From Steinernema hermaphroditum (lineage: Eukaryota > Nematoda > Chromadorea > Rhabditida > Steinernematidae), in assembly GCA_030435675.1 (NCBI GenBank), contig CM059621.1, positions 1,054,001 through 1,118,000 on the forward strand: DNA of 64,000 nucleotides, read 5' to 3'. Shown here piece by piece: positions 11,407-23,716 of the stretch. Numbering within the stretch: position 1 is the stretch's first letter; each line of letters begins with the position of its first letter. The notes beneath the pieces are model-generated. The model was given only the letters and a program-made list of their open reading frames with translations, was not told where the DNA came from and searched no databases. The position numbers were made by a program, and so were the translations under genes.

Positions 11407-12435
11407 TCAATGAAAACTAATAGCAGGTGTAACGACGTTCGTCATCCGCAACATCCTCTTCACCGCTTCTCGATATGGAGTGACGAACAAAAGCGTCACC
11501 ACAAACGTAAGGATCAGATCTGCAATCGGAGTGTGCCCGACAAGAGAAACCCACAAATAAAGCGAATCCGCTTTGACATATATCATAAAACACAATATGC
11601 AGATTGGGATGACATCGAAGAGAATGGGAAGAACAGTAAGAACGACTAAATTGATCGTAAGCCGCTGTTGAAGTCGATAGGTCTGCATGGTCATGAGCGC
11701 TTTCTGACAGCGCATCCTTTTAATGGTCATTACAGCCAGTGTCAAACCCGCAAATGCTTGCACAATAAATAGAAATATAACGAACAGAGAGAGCTTCTTC
11801 ACGATATCATAATTACGGTCGTCGGCGCAGAACAGAAACTTTCCATTCAGTTCAATAATCTCTCCATTTCTAAGGAATACATAGAAGAAGCAGCCAGCGA
11901 AAATGGAGATAGTGACGTGCATGACAAGACATATGAGTAATCCTTTCCATGAATGTAGAAATCTGCCACTGTTAACAGGCCTCATTTGCTCGTAGCGATA
12001 GAAGAAACAGATAAGCATGGTTAAGGCCAAGTTCTCCATGCTTATGACCGATAAGAACATAACAGTAATTTGAAATTCTAGCCGAAAGTGCGAAATCAAA
12101 CCATCGATTCTAGCGCAGGATTTCGTCTCAAACGCTGTGTACATCGGCTGGAATAGAATTGAGTAGGTTCCCATCGCAATACAGTACCAAATGGCAAGAT
12201 TGAGGAGCGTATTTCGATAGACCCGTAGCGACGATGGAGACTTAAAGATGGCGATGTAGAAGAAAGGGATTGCAAATGCGTACGCGATGCCGCTTAGGGA
12301 ATAGAAGAGGATTTTGTTCAGGTCATCGGGGGACATCGGTGGGATCTGAGACAGAGTAAAGTTATACGTAAATATCGTGTCGTAATATGACTTTCGCACA
12401 ACATCAGGTGGAGAGAACTGAGCTTTCGGATACAA
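11407..12435 (-). CDS. Divergent Str-superfamily chemoreceptor, single exon
   Basis: A 342-residue seven-transmembrane protein on the minus strand. It has an extended N-terminus of about 45 residues with likely glycosylation sites (NFT). It keeps the SRH/SRI plan: FKSPSSLRVYRNTLLNLAIW in TM1-TM2, FYRYEQMRP at the end of TM3, MQTYRLQQRLTINLVVLTVLP before TM6 and FVTPYREAVKRML after TM7. It lacks the RHSPxNM block of the main array and is a separate branch. The neighbouring fragments at 12.7-13.3 kb may be its decayed relatives. Confidence 0.85.
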   Translation of the reverse strand: MYPKAQFSPPDVVRKSYYDTIFTYNFTLSQIPPMSPDDLNKILFYSLSGIAYAFAIPFFYIAIFKSPSSLRVYRNTLLNLAIWYCIAMGTYSILFQPMYTAFETKSCARIDGLISHFRLEFQITVMFLSVISMENLALTMLICFFYRYEQMRPVNSGRFLHSWKGLLICLVMHVTISIFAGCFFYVFLRNGEIIELNGKFLFCADDRNYDIVKKLSLFVIFLFIVQAFAGLTLAVMTIKRMRCQKALMTMQTYRLQQRLTINLVVLTVLPILFDVIPICILCFMIYVKADSLYLWVSLVGHTPIADLILTFVVTLLFVTPYREAVKRMLRMTNVVTPAISFH

Positions 12436-12688
12436 AGTAACAACAAATATGACTAAGTACAGAAAAATAAGCGTTGGTGTGACATTGTGAGAAATGCGAC
12501 ATTAAACAACAACTAACGAAACGTAAGAAATGAAACATGTGATGTGAACTTGTTAGAAGCGAAGACCTTGTTTTCCTACTTGTTCGCCTCCTAAATCAGT
12601 AGTATTATAATAGTTAACAAAACAGAACACAAACAAGACTGGGTAACTAGTATGTAAAACGAAAACACGCCCGCAAACATACAATAAT

Positions 12689-13656
12689 CTAATGCACAAC
12701 TCCAACGTTTTGACCTTTCGGGACAATAGTCACCGGCCACACCACTACGTCTGCATTTCCTTTGCAAGACTTCAATTTCAGAATCAGTTTGTCCATGTTT
12801 TTCACGATATCCATGTTAGACCTTAATACGACGAAGAAAACACATTTAACAGTTCCATTGATAAATAAAATAATGAACGTTTCAGGGCTGCGGACCAGCA
12901 GAAAAACGATCATCGGAAAAGTGACATCTTCTGGCAGTGAGTAAGATGGCGAATATAATTGCCATGAACAAAGACATGATAGTGAGGACCACTGAATTTA
13001 GCAATCCCCATTCAGTAGGAATTAGGAAAAGAATGTCATTTCCATTAGGAAACTGCCTTTCAAGCGACATTGTAGATGAGATAAGAGTTGGAATCACATA
13101 GCTGGAGAGAGACAAGTGCAATCAAACTTCGAAAGCTTGAATTTGGAAAGCCAGTCTGGATGGACAGACTAACAAGGTGAGGTTTCATCCCACGCCGATT
13201 CGGCTGAAATATAGCATAGACATGGCAGAGTGTAGCAAAGCTTATAGATTTCACCGGTGAACGGACGGCTTAAGCTGTATTTCATATTCGATTTTAACCT
13301 CTGTGATTGTAAGTCCCTGACGTCTCAAGATATACGATATTCGCGTCAGTCTTTGTCGTTTTCTGACTTCTTTTCTAAAGTGAAGTAAAGTCGGCATTTA
13401 AAGCCAAAATTAACATTGTAAACTAACAAGCATGTCCTTGTAGTAAGAGACACAACACTTTTACAAGTACGCTAGAAGTCATAATGTTCAGAATAAACAA
13501 CGAGAGTGAGTTCATGGCGCTGGATAAGTGGCGGTGAACTATGCATACATAAAACTTTGACAACGATTGATGTAGAAGTACTTGCATGTCAATAACCCTG
13601 CTGTAAATAGAGGGCGCCAAAACGAACGAGGACAAGTCGTATATCCCGAATAGCAA
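12689..13656 (-). pseudogene. Decayed serpentine receptor(s)
   Basis: Receptor-like pieces occur in order but in different frames on the minus strand. 13423-13656 holds a TM1-TM2 block (CIVHRHLSSAMNSLSLF and ILNIM). 13060-13254 holds a post-TM3 block (YAIFQPNRRGMKPHLVSL). 12882-13121 holds a TM5-like block (LLNSVVLTIMSLFMAIIFAI). No start-to-stop frame joins them and I find no convincing splice sites. It may be one gene or the remains of two. Confidence 0.55.
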
Positions 13657-13985
13657 GTGCTATGTGAATAGGCAAGAAGCAAACGCTAGATACAATCGGA
13701 AGGTTTTACACGTTGAGAAGATTCCATCTGAAAGCGATCCAATTGTTAATCATCTTATAGCTGAACTAGAAGAACTTAAAGCTCATACATAGTTTTCTTT
13801 CCGCCCTTTCTCCTTTCGTCCTTTCTCCCCATAAGGTCCACTTAAAATGTCAACTTCACTTATGTATGCTCGTTGTGGTGACTATGTTTACTTCTTTCTT
13901 TCAAATACTAAATGTACAAAATATCTGCTTAAATAATTTTCACAGAGTTCCATCTTTGACTTTGAGAAGCGACAGGAAACACGCT

Positions 13986-16900
13986 TCACTCCACCGGTTG
14001 CACATAGCTAGCAGGGAATAAGCCCTTTTGTCCATCCTTCCTACCGTAGCACCAGCCGAGCTGGTCGGGCTCCGAAAGCACTTCGATGATTTCGCCTTAA
14101 AATCGAGATTATTTGCGTACTAACTACTACCAAACCTTTCTCTAGCTTTATTTCGTCATCTTCGACTGGCGTGTAATCGTAGAGCACTTTGGCGTGGCCT
14201 CTGCTCGTGAATTCGCCATATTTGAGCGAGTCGGTGGAATCGGTATTCGCCACGCTTGGCGGTCCACTGTGATGTTCATAATTTGCGGCATCGCCTGTCG
14301 CCGTTGGATCTGAACGTTCCGGGGTTGGCATGGGAAACGGATCCGCCATAGGGTTCGTCGGGGTGTGGCGTTGATTCCGCGTTTTCGACACCGGTGTGTC
14401 CGTCACGTAATCACCGATCGCTGAGAACCTCTTCAAAGCGGACGTTTCTGAGGCGGAAGCGATATTCTGGCTATCTCTGAGGATGTCATCACAGCTTGAA
14501 GAGCCCTTTAAGGGCGTGAGGCCTCCATCTTCCGATCGAATTCTCTGTCGCATAAGAACGACTCCGCCAGTGTCCTTCTGTGAATTTTTCCGAGAGCCTA
14601 TATTTCGTATTTCCGGTGTGTATTCTTCGAATTCCGGCCATTTGGTGGGCGCGTCGACACCGAAAGTGCGGGACCACTCGCTGAGGTCTGCGGAAAGGAG
14701 ATTTTCGCTTGTTTCCGAAAACAGGCGCTGGAGATTTTGATGAACATTTGACAACCTAAAAAATATGAATGTTATGTAAACGATCATGTGCAATGAAAAT
14801 GACAGTTCTTCGTTTGATTCATTTTTTGTTTTTTGCATGTTTCGATGGTTTCAAGAGGAATTTTTTTTACTTTTTATAATCATTGTCTTTGAAAACCGCT
14901 TATATAATAAGAAACGTTTTGGGAAAAAAAATTCGCAGTCAGCAGGATTCGAACCTACGCGGGCAGAGCCCAATTGATTTCTAGTCAATCTCCTTAACCA
15001 CTCGGACATGACTGCACGTCGGAGTGCAGCGGTCACTGTTGTATTATTCACATTGCGATTCAAAAAAGCTCAAATAGAAACTTCGTGATGTCAGTTTTAG
15101 AAGAAGGAGCTTTTTGTAAGTCGGATGTCATTTACGGCATTGTCTTGATTATCTTTTGACGCTAGGGAAGCGACCAGCACAATATCAGAATCATTACCGG
15201 ACACAAGGTCCGGGGTTCGAACCCCCCTGGCGGAGATTCTTTCCTGTTACTAAGTTCAATATTTGCGCTTATGTTTATCAAGGATTTAACAGTTTTTTTT
15301 TGAAAAAACAAATACTTTTGGAACGTTCTCATGAATACTGGATTTGTTTTAATGGTGTACCTAGTGCACTTCCATGGATAATATTGTCTTATACTTATGC
15401 TATTCACTATACTCATTGAGCTTATAATAACTGACGATAGGAAAACATAATCGATTGCCAGCTCCTTTGGAATGCTGCGCGCATTCATTCCTCTCATCGA
15501 TATGATGTTATCGTTGCGCACCAAAGGTCAGGGACTCGCAATCCGTCTAACCCTTCTTATGGACCTTCTTATCGATTAGATTAGAGCAGTCCAGGGTTGC
15601 CTTAGTATCCTACGTTCGTGCGCCATCTGTTTGTTCAACTAATCATCGAAAGAAAAGCCGCCAAACGTTGTTGGTTGTTCACTCATTTCGCACAGTATAA
15701 GAAGATTGCGTCGAGCGCCGCAAATTACTCTGGTACGTACAGGTGTGAGCAAACAAAAGAACATTCATCTCAATGTTTCGAAACACGTCAGCAACACCAC
15801 GCAAAAAGGTTATCAACACAAAAGACGTGCGTTTTTCTGGTGATGAGTCATCCCTATAAGGTGGCGGGTATAGTATGTGCCAGCACCCTCCACTTCAGGC
15901 TCCAGCTGCCTATATCAAGTGTTTGGAAAACATCCTTTACAGTTTGACCGTCTTTACGATTTGATCAGTCAAAAAAACTGCGAAAAAAACATGAACAGTC
16001 TTCTTCACACACTCTGCTATAGCCATCGAAAAATCACCATTCCCTATGATGCTAAAGGCGATCATTAGCCTAATTATCCAATTATCAATTAGCCAGATCA
16101 CTTCGAGATACTAGCTGGGATGTGTTTGAGCATCCGATGTTCGAATTTCGACTTCCCATCACCGACGCGCATACGTTTGCCGTCTCAAAAATAGGCGCCA
16201 AACCGGTTAATTCAAATTTGAATGCCGCATTCCTTCGCAAAGGCGACGATTAGTGAGTGATGACGAAGCGCCATTTAACGAGCTGCATTATTTTCAAACG
16301 CACACGAGATAGGGAGACCATCCGATGTCAACAAAGTTCTTCTATGACTCTACGCCAATCGATAAATGCAGGCCAAAAAACTTGCCTTGACGAGCTGATG
16401 AGATCTATGAGGACCTTCTGCATCCCGCTAATCATCTCGACGACGAACTTCATCCTTTTCATCTCCGTCTGCTGACACTTTTCGAAGACGAATGTCATAT
16501 TTTCGATGTATACACTATTATAGTTTGTAATTTCGCGAAGCTGCGTCTCATAAACGCCTTTCAGTCGACTTGCCTAGAATCAATCGGGTTTGATCGGGTT
16601 AACCAAAATGATTGTAGCAAACCTCATCCTTGCACTTTTCATGTCGTTCCCTGAGCTTATCCGCCGCATCTACCGACACCGATGTGTCCGCCTGCGAATT
16701 CATCAGTTGAACATATGTGGATTTTTCGTTCTTGCACGAACTATGGTAAGCTTTTCGAGCGCACTCGACCTTATCGTATAGTTTTTTCCATTGCCGTTGA
16801 GCCTATAAAATCGTTTTGATGTCGGGAAGGAAAATAGTCTTTACCTTTTCAAAAGCGTCTTCTATATCGCGCATTTCTTTGGGTGCCCGAAAAGCTGATG

Positions 16901-17298
16901 GATGATGGTTTTCTTTCTTGAACAACGCCACGGTCTTCGTGATTTCATCGTTGAGCCTTTCTTTTACATCAAGATGAACCTTTGCCAATTCATGGCCTTC
17001 GTTCAAGACGTTCGCCCAGCAGTTCTTTATTGATCCCGCTGGAACGGACTTGTCAACATGGGCAGCCCACTTCTGATTCCACGCTTGCAAAGCTTTTCCG
17101 TACTTCAGTTCGATCTCCGACCCGCAATTATACGAGTAAGCAAACAAACAAACTGACCACAATGTACCTCTCTTTGATCATTCTAGTGAAATCGTCGATC
17201 TGATCAAGGCCGTCTTTCACTCTCTTCACATTCGACTTATAGGCGCCGATCTCCCAGAATCCAGCGTTTACCGAGTTAGGAATGTTTTGTGCCGACAT
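13986..17298 (-). CDS. sdpn-1: Syndapin (PACSIN), F-BAR plus SH3
   Basis: Membrane-bending adaptor that links the plasma membrane and endosomes to dynamin, WASP and actin in endocytosis. I read six exons (17298-17161, 17114-16845, 16802-16623, 16573-16386, 14755-14136, 14095-13986), giving 501 residues in frame. The F-BAR domain runs from about residue 10 (GFWEIGAYKSNVKRV; KYGKALQAWNQKW; VHLDVKERLNDEI; VFEKCQQTEMKRM). The PACSIN-specific segment is KWPEFEEYTPE. After a disordered linker, a C-terminal SH3 domain follows (KVLYDYTPVEDDEIKLEKG, then LGWCYGRK, GLFPASYV). Intron 4 has a GC donor (GCAAGT). The fifth exon is separated by a 1.63-kb intron that houses a tRNA-Ser gene. This is a single-copy conserved gene inside the receptor array, and therefore a useful synteny anchor. 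I see no PON/NPF-type motif. Confidence 0.92.
14934..15015 (-). tRNA. tRNA-Ser(AGA)
   Basis: An 82-nt cloverleaf on the minus strand. The 7-bp acceptor stem GCAGTCA/TGACTGC has discriminator G. The A box is GTCCGAGTGGTTAAGG, the anticodon loop CTAGAAA (anticodon AGA), the extra arm is long as in tRNA-Ser, and the T arm holds GGTTCGAATCC. No CCA is encoded. It lies inside the large intron of syndapin, on the same strand. Confidence 0.95.
15160..15240 (+). repeat. tRNA-like fragment with B-box
   Basis: It contains AAGGTCCGGGGTTCGAA, identical to the arm core of the MITEs at 3869 and 38788. A CGCTAGG/CCTGGCG pairing could form an acceptor-like stem, but it overlaps the T-stem and there is no proper D or anticodon arm. 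I call it a tRNA-derived or MITE-derived fragment in the syndapin intron. Confidence 0.4.
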
Positions 17299-19328
17299 GA
17301 AGCTTGATGATCACATAAAACCACCTCTGAAAGGGACATATTTAATCGCGCACCCCCAACATCGTATAATGAGTAAACAGCGCGCATCGGCCGGCATGTG
17401 GAACAGGAGATATTATGATTTCGTTATCGGGAACGGATCGGGGACGACAGAGCGAGTAGAGACAGTCGCCAGTAATGCGAGCGAAGAACTCACTCACGAC
17501 TAGAAGGGACGCTAAAACCGGTGATCGATCGTTCGCGCGCAGTACAGAATTCATATTTTGGAGATAGCAGTACGGAAATACTGTTTGATGGCCGCTTCGT
17601 CGTCGCTTAGGAGGAAGACGCGATCGCCTCACCGTCTTCCTCACTAGAAGAGCAGTCAAGCGAAAAACAAGGGCGGACCCGAAGCGTTCGTTGCGGTGGC
17701 ATCAACGAGCTGCGCACGGACAGCTGGGAATAGCAAGCACTGTGCGCGCACACCGCGCGGAGAAGAAGCTGCGCGGGCTCGCCGTAGTGGTCGCACGAGT
17801 GTGACTGCATAACGGGAAAATGGACGGTCGACGCCCGGAGGGAAGTGCGCGAGCCTCTTGCGAGGCGGGAATGCGATAAGGAGGCAAGTCGCTGCATTCA
17901 GCAACCGCAAAAACACGGATCTCGAGGACAGGATTCGACAGATCCTTCGCACTGTCTTCCGCAAAGTACGCCTGAGAGGGAATTTTCGAGATTTGAACTC
18001 GTTCACTCTCCCGCGCTCAAGGACGCCCACCGAAAACGATGTGTGTGGTCGCGCGGCTGCTTGGCGAGACGCGGTCACAGCAATCAATTTGAACAAAAGA
18101 ATCTCACAATAGGCGCGTTTTTATTCGTCGAAACTGAAACTTCTTTTCTATTTTGCATTCTTACAGTCCATCTCCATCGGCGATCACGTTCAAAAAATAG
18201 ACACTGACTGTTTATAATACTTATTTTATCCTTCTGCAGCATCACAAGTTTGAACAAAGTTCCACCTGAATACAGCCACTGATCAGATAAAATATAGGAC
18301 ATTCTTCTCGCTGCTTATTTGACGGCATGGCTTCGAATCTCCAACGCCAGAAGATGGTGATATCGGGACAGGCAGCTTCGGTTTCCTTCGTTTTCAGCCA
18401 TTCTAGGCATTCCCTTGGGAGCCACAGGAACTTGAACGTTATTGATATCATGAACTCAGTGAAGCAAACTGTTCCACCCAGCCACCTTCGAAAATATCAG
18501 CTATCAGTGACGGGAAGCGTTGGAACGATTGGGTTCTTCTGTTGTTGATAGGATCACAGTTTTTGTGGCTTTCGTATAGGGTACGGTTACTACGATAATA
18601 ATTAATCCTTACGATTTCATTTCCCCGTCGTATCATAGATTTACTTAAGGTGGTCTGTTGGTGGTCTCTGAACTTTATAATGTATCATTTTCCACATAGT
18701 AACATTATACTACAAAAATTATCTGTATTTCATCTGTGGGTGTTCCCGTAATAAGAAAAATCTTGCGTTGTGACGAACTTTTGGATTTCGGCAGCAGGCT
18801 TTCAAAAGTACATGTTATACAAGCCCCATGTATGTCCGAGCTCATAAACTCAAAGGCGGAGATAGAAATAATCGACCTATTTAGTGTACCTAGAGTGCTT
18901 GGATTGAGCTAAATTTTGGCACAGAGAATGGGCATGGCCATATTATATATGGGCGGAGATCCGTGGGCGTTTTGTGGGAAACGATCATCATGAGTAAATG
19001 TGCCCTTCCTCAGATAATTGCCTGTCTAAACGAAGTAATTATCTGAGCACTTGGCGGCACAATGTTCCTACCCTAAGTGGTATGATTCACGTGAGACTCT
19101 TTTATTCATGTCGCTTTTTATGCCACTCATTACCTACATGCGTTCCAATGTTCTGGGCGCTCTCTAAGGAAGCAAACTTCTTGACCAGGGAGTGTTGACG
19201 AAGACATTTGATAACAAAGCTACAAATACAGATGGAGTCATACTTCCCACAAAGGAAACCAATTCGGCGCTTGATTGCTTTTTGTTATTGGCAGTCAAAT
19301 CTCACACTCAATCTACGAGACCCCCACA
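17299..19328. other. No gene seen
   Basis: This is the upstream region of syndapin, then unassigned sequence. Arg-rich frames on both strands at 17.6-18.1 kb follow GC-rich composition and have no conserved features. A hairpin (CAGATAATT near 19013 with AATTATCTG near 19039) lies at about 19013-19047. Confidence 0.45.
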
Positions 19329-20312
19329 ATGGATTCTCCTATGTACGATGCTCTTTTCTACTGCAGCACTGTACTTCCCATCCCTTTAAAGATGTTTTGT
19401 ATCTATGTTGTTTATCGCCATTCGCCTAGCAACATGGATGCGCTTCCGTTATTCGTCATAAACGTCATGGTCTGGGACTTCCTTGGGACTCTTCTGGCGG
19501 CAGTTATAAACTACTCTCCCATTATGCCAACCCAGTGCTATCGAATCAATGGACTGCTAGGCGCTGTAACGCAGAGTGAACTGGCTTATCATATTGTGGG
19601 TGGTATGACCACATTCTGTACGATGAACTCGCATATTGTGCAGTTCTATGCATTCCCCTACAGATACATGGTCATTGCGCATCAAAATCTGGCTTCTAAG
19701 ATCAAACGCGCTTGGGTTATTGTCGTTTGTATTGTTGTACAGGCCTGCTATGGAGTTCCCTTCTGGGTCTTCGACGCTGCTAGCATCCTGCCATTCGACG
19801 ATTATCCTTTCGAGGGAGTCGCACCGGAGAGGAGAGCAGTGGCTTGCTTCGGTCTTGACGGATCACTGAGAAATACGTTCTCCATGTTCGTAGCAGTCCT
19901 AACCGTAGCACTCGGATTGCTCTCCATCTTATTCTCTCTTCTTCTTAGACGCCACTTCGGGAAGATGGTCCATCTGTACAGTAAGCAAACTCTTGAAATG
20001 CATCGAAAGTTTCAACGTTACTTGATCGTCATAACGTCACTTCATGTCATCAGTGGCGCTATTCCTCACATCATTGGCGCCATGAACGGTCTTCTTTTCT
20101 ATGGCAGCGGTCACGAGATGCTCATCTTCCAAGTCACGACTCTTATAATCTACGTTCATGGAACTTTATTTTTTGTTGCTGCTATAGTCACCTTTAAGCC
20201 TTATCGACAAGCGGTGGGACGGATGACAGACAAGCTTTTTAACAAAGTCACCTCGAAAAATAGTGTTGTTTCTGTGCTTTCTAATGGTAGTTCTGTGCAA
20301 GAAATAAACTAA
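19329..20312 (+). CDS. SRH-like chemoreceptor, single exon
   Basis: A 327-residue seven-transmembrane receptor. The frame is open upstream to 19275, but ATG 19329 gives the N-terminus (MDSPMYDALF) that aligns with paralogues. Signatures are YVVYRHSPSNMDALPLF, FPYRYMVIAHQN after TM3, a DDYPFEGVAPERRAVACF loop, LYSKQTLEMHRKFQRYL before TM6 and YVHGTLFFVAAIVTFKPYR in TM7. The LYSKQTLEMHRKF block and the SNGSSVQEIN-type tail link it to the 21.7 kb gene rather than to the 25-36 kb group. Confidence 0.88.
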   Translation: MDSPMYDALFYCSTVLPIPLKMFCIYVVYRHSPSNMDALPLFVINVMVWDFLGTLLAAVINYSPIMPTQCYRINGLLGAVTQSELAYHIVGGMTTFCTMNSHIVQFYAFPYRYMVIAHQNLASKIKRAWVIVVCIVVQACYGVPFWVFDAASILPFDDYPFEGVAPERRAVACFGLDGSLRNTFSMFVAVLTVALGLLSILFSLLLRRHFGKMVHLYSKQTLEMHRKFQRYLIVITSLHVISGAIPHIIGAMNGLLFYGSGHEMLIFQVTTLIIYVHGTLFFVAAIVTFKPYRQAVGRMTDKLFNKVTSKNSVVSVLSNGSSVQEIN

Positions 20313-21697
20313 GGAAATGGTGTTTGCTGGGATTGTTGCGCGTGCCAGATTGGCTACATACCGGTCCCTTACCATCTGAATTAGCGATCACTACTACAAA
20401 GAACCTCGAGTAAGCAAGATGAAAATTGTAAAAAATCAGTAATGATAGCCTCATATGCAAACAGTGGGCGAAGTGGAATCCCATCGTTCGAGTAGCTGGG
20501 ATCGCGGGCTTCGGAGTTTCAACTTTGCGGGTGGTCGGGTAGTATTAATGGCTTCTTTGGTGGAAGCATAGCTCCGTGGTGTTTTTGAGAATAGTGGCGA
20601 TCATTGTGCCGCGAAGGACCTTCCGAATGGCGGTGGGGTCATTCCAAACTCATTCCTAAATGGTTATGGGAAATTGAGCGGGAATCTAACATATGATTGA
20701 GCGGTGTACAGTTGATGCTGCAAGTACAATTTGATTTCTCAGTTTTCTGTTTTTTATATTCATTCTGGCCATTTGTAATCGGCCGTCGTGGAGCCGATAC
20801 ACTTGACGCTGGACTCTGAGAGAACAGCTCCACTATGGCTTGGTAGCTACTGGTAGCCTATCCATTTTCTTATTGAGCTAGACTTGAATAGAACCGATGA
20901 AAGCCAATCATACTCCTCGGACTACAACGCCCGTAACGTCTGAAGGGTGCAACAGCCATTATTTTCAGGTAATTGCTATATGAAACGCATAAATAATTAG
21001 GACATCTGGAATGTTGTACCTGTGCTTTAACGCACTAATATTCTAGTGTTTTTATAGAAGCATTCCGTAAATCGATCGCTTGAGGACTTTAGCTTTGAAA
21101 TTTGTCCATAAAACCAGCTTAGCCGCTGAACTGACTAGAAACAGTACCCACATATCCGTCGCAGTTTTTTTCTTTAAGTGAAGCAGACCAATTATCGAAC
21201 GCATAACACATAAACCAAAAACAAATTCGAAGTCGACTGTCCCTAATTGGGCTGTAGTTGTTATGAATTTAGTACGTTTAGTGTAGTGTTTCTCGGAAGA
21301 AATTTTCTGCTTATGTGTACGGCTCAGTTTACTCTTTATGCTCTTCTAAAGGAGAGCTGTAATTGATCAGAATTGCCTGTAATTATATCGTTTCTCAGGA
21401 CAGATAGAATGTCAGATTGAGAACGTTGTCCTGTCCTTTGACCGCTGCGGTTACCCTTCTTCGAAAAACGAAGATTGTTTTCTGTTATAACTTATAGTCG
21501 CTGTATGCACAAGGCGGCCATTATCAGAGCCATTCGCATCCAGTATAAAAACTTTCATGCTGAACTTGAACCGTTGGAAGCGTGACTACTTTTGCAAGTG
21601 ACATTTGAGTCATTATTTATACCAGTACAACTGAAACTACAATATTCGACGACCTAGTCGACGATTCCACAAAAATATTTTCATTTCTACACTTCCT
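20313..21697. other. No gene seen
   Basis: About 1.4 kb without a supportable gene. A TATAAAAA motif at about 21543 lies 155 bp upstream of the next receptor and could be its core promoter. Confidence 0.45.
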
Positions 21698-22654
21698 ATG
21701 TACACTTCTTATTTCGACATAATCCTCGATGTCATCAACGTCGTTCCTATCCCTTTGAAGCTCTTTTCAATGTACATCGTCTACCGCCATTCTCCAGCGA
21801 ACATGGACTCACTTCCCTACTTCATTCTCAACACGATGGCCTGGGATTTTCTGACCAGTCTATCAGGAATAGTCCTGCATTATATTCCAGCTGCGCCATT
21901 TGTATGTTTCCGGGCTACAGGACTCATTACTTTATTCATAAACAACGAAGTAGTCTATCACCTCTGCTATATGACCATCATCGCCTCTGCCGCCAATGCG
22001 ACCCTAGCCCAATTCTTCGCATTTCCCTATAGATACATGGTCATAGTACATCCAGATTTTGTGGACAAACTCAAGAAGACATGGATCGTGGCTTTGTGTA
22101 TCGGACTACATGTCTTCTATGTTATTCTAATCTATATTTGTTGCTACTTAATCATTGTACCGTATGACGATTACCCATTCGCCCCCAAGAAGCCACCCGC
22201 TCGTGTCGATGTATTCTGTTTCCAAGCGCATGGATCCTTACGGGAATCGTTCGTAATGATGGCTTCTGGCATAACTGCATCAATTGGCATCCTCACCGTT
22301 CTATTCACGATCTTACTCTATCGGCACTTTCAAAAAATGGTCCATTTATATAGCAAACAAACTCTGGAAATGCATAGGAAATTCCTTCGCTATTTAGTCG
22401 TCATCACAGCCCTGCCCATTCTCTGCGCCATTTGGCCCCAAGTGGTTGGAGGCATCCAAAATGCGCTGTTTCCTCAGTATGGACTCGAGAACTTCATGTT
22501 CACCACGGCGCTCATCTATGCGCAAGGGACGTTTTTCTGTATTAGATGTATCCTCTGTTTTGCTCCTTATCGACAAGCGGTGGGCAAAATGGGATCTTCC
22601 GCGTTCTCACAAAACAGTGTTGTTTCTACTGTGGTGATTTCTGGAATAAACTAA
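21698..22654 (+). CDS. SRH-like chemoreceptor, single exon
   Basis: A 318-residue seven-transmembrane receptor: MYIVYRHSPANMDSLPYF, FPYRYMVIVHPDF, a DDYPFAPKKPPARVDVFCF loop, MVHLYSKQTLEMHRKFLRYL before TM6, and TM7 in which the usual GTxF is followed by cysteines (GTFFCIRCILCFAPYR). Its 3' third has been copied almost exactly to 26449-26758. It belongs with the 19.3 kb gene by the SKQTLEMHRKF block. Confidence 0.9.
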   Translation: MYTSYFDIILDVINVVPIPLKLFSMYIVYRHSPANMDSLPYFILNTMAWDFLTSLSGIVLHYIPAAPFVCFRATGLITLFINNEVVYHLCYMTIIASAANATLAQFFAFPYRYMVIVHPDFVDKLKKTWIVALCIGLHVFYVILIYICCYLIIVPYDDYPFAPKKPPARVDVFCFQAHGSLRESFVMMASGITASIGILTVLFTILLYRHFQKMVHLYSKQTLEMHRKFLRYLVVITALPILCAIWPQVVGGIQNALFPQYGLENFMFTTALIYAQGTFFCIRCILCFAPYRQAVGKMGSSAFSQNSVVSTVVISGIN

Positions 22655-23224
22655 TTGTGATGAATGACTCCCATAGAAGGCACAGAGTACATTGACCATT
22701 GACAAAAGAGAAAAGGAAGTTGAATAGCGACAGGGAAGTGAATTTCTTTTGTATTTGGAATTGCGGTTGATCAGTGGAATATGGACATGAAGCTCTAAAA
22801 CAAAAGTGCGATGCTATTTTGACGGAAACCGATAAACATATACGCAACAGAATGATCGCTCAGATGCCAACATACAAAGCAGCCGGAGTTCATTTCCCAG
22901 CCAACGTCAGACCTCGGAATGTATAATATAATGAAAAGCATTAGAGGAATGGCGAGCTTTTCGTAGTACAATTACAGAGCTCAGCCGCGCCAAGGCGAAT
23001 CTTTTCCAGGACTGCTTGTGTATTCAAAAAATCTCAAAAGAGACAGTGTGAAGGACGAAACAATGGTGCATCTATTTAAGGACGGGGTGACACGGACGGG
23101 CATGCACATCGATGAGTTGGCAAAGTGTACCTGGGCGGCATCGATGAAAATGGTTTGAAGGTCAAAGGCCAGTCAGGAAATCAAGCATCGGGAAGAAAAA
23201 AAAGGTCGAACAGAAGACGACTTC

Positions 23225-23345
23225 ACGACTCAGACACCTGGTGTGGCGTTGATTTCGAACCGGTCGGTGGCGGCGCGCTTCATGAGGCATGCGGGAATCG
23301 TTCAGTCTTCAGAAACGGCCACGGAACTTCTTGGAGAGTTTGCGA
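23225..23345 (+). repeat. Dispersed repeat, family R1, short copy
   Basis: A short copy sharing GGCGTTGATTTCGAACCGG, GGTGGCGGCGCGCTTCAT and GGGAATCG with the other members. About 250 bp downstream, GCCCGCAGGGCTA occurs three times (23570-23660). Confidence 0.5.
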
Positions 23346-23716
23346 CAAAGGGGGGTCATCGCAAAGGTGGGCTTCGGAGAGATGGTTCTGAACAAGAAAA
23401 CTGTTAATGTTTGTTCATTCGCCATCGATTCAAAGAACATATCACATCCGAATATTGCCGGTTTTCAGGCGGATCTCCAGTCCGATCCAGTTTGTTTACA
23501 GTGCGGATATGTCCTTAGTTGTAATCCAAGACATTATTATGGACTCAGAGCCAATCTTGCGGCCCGCAGGGCTATGGTTTCTCGCTGCCCGCAGGGCTAC
23601 AGTTTTTGGCCCCAACTTCAACCAATTGCATGAGCACCAATCTTGCCGCCCGCAGGGCTACAGGCTAATTGGCTTTTAGTACCTGGAGGGCGCGAATTCG
23701 CGCGCAGCCGGGTTTA

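Noticed and set aside
17606..18112. Arg-rich ORFs on both strands
   Set aside because: Open frames follow from GC-rich composition. There is no start context, domain or repeat.
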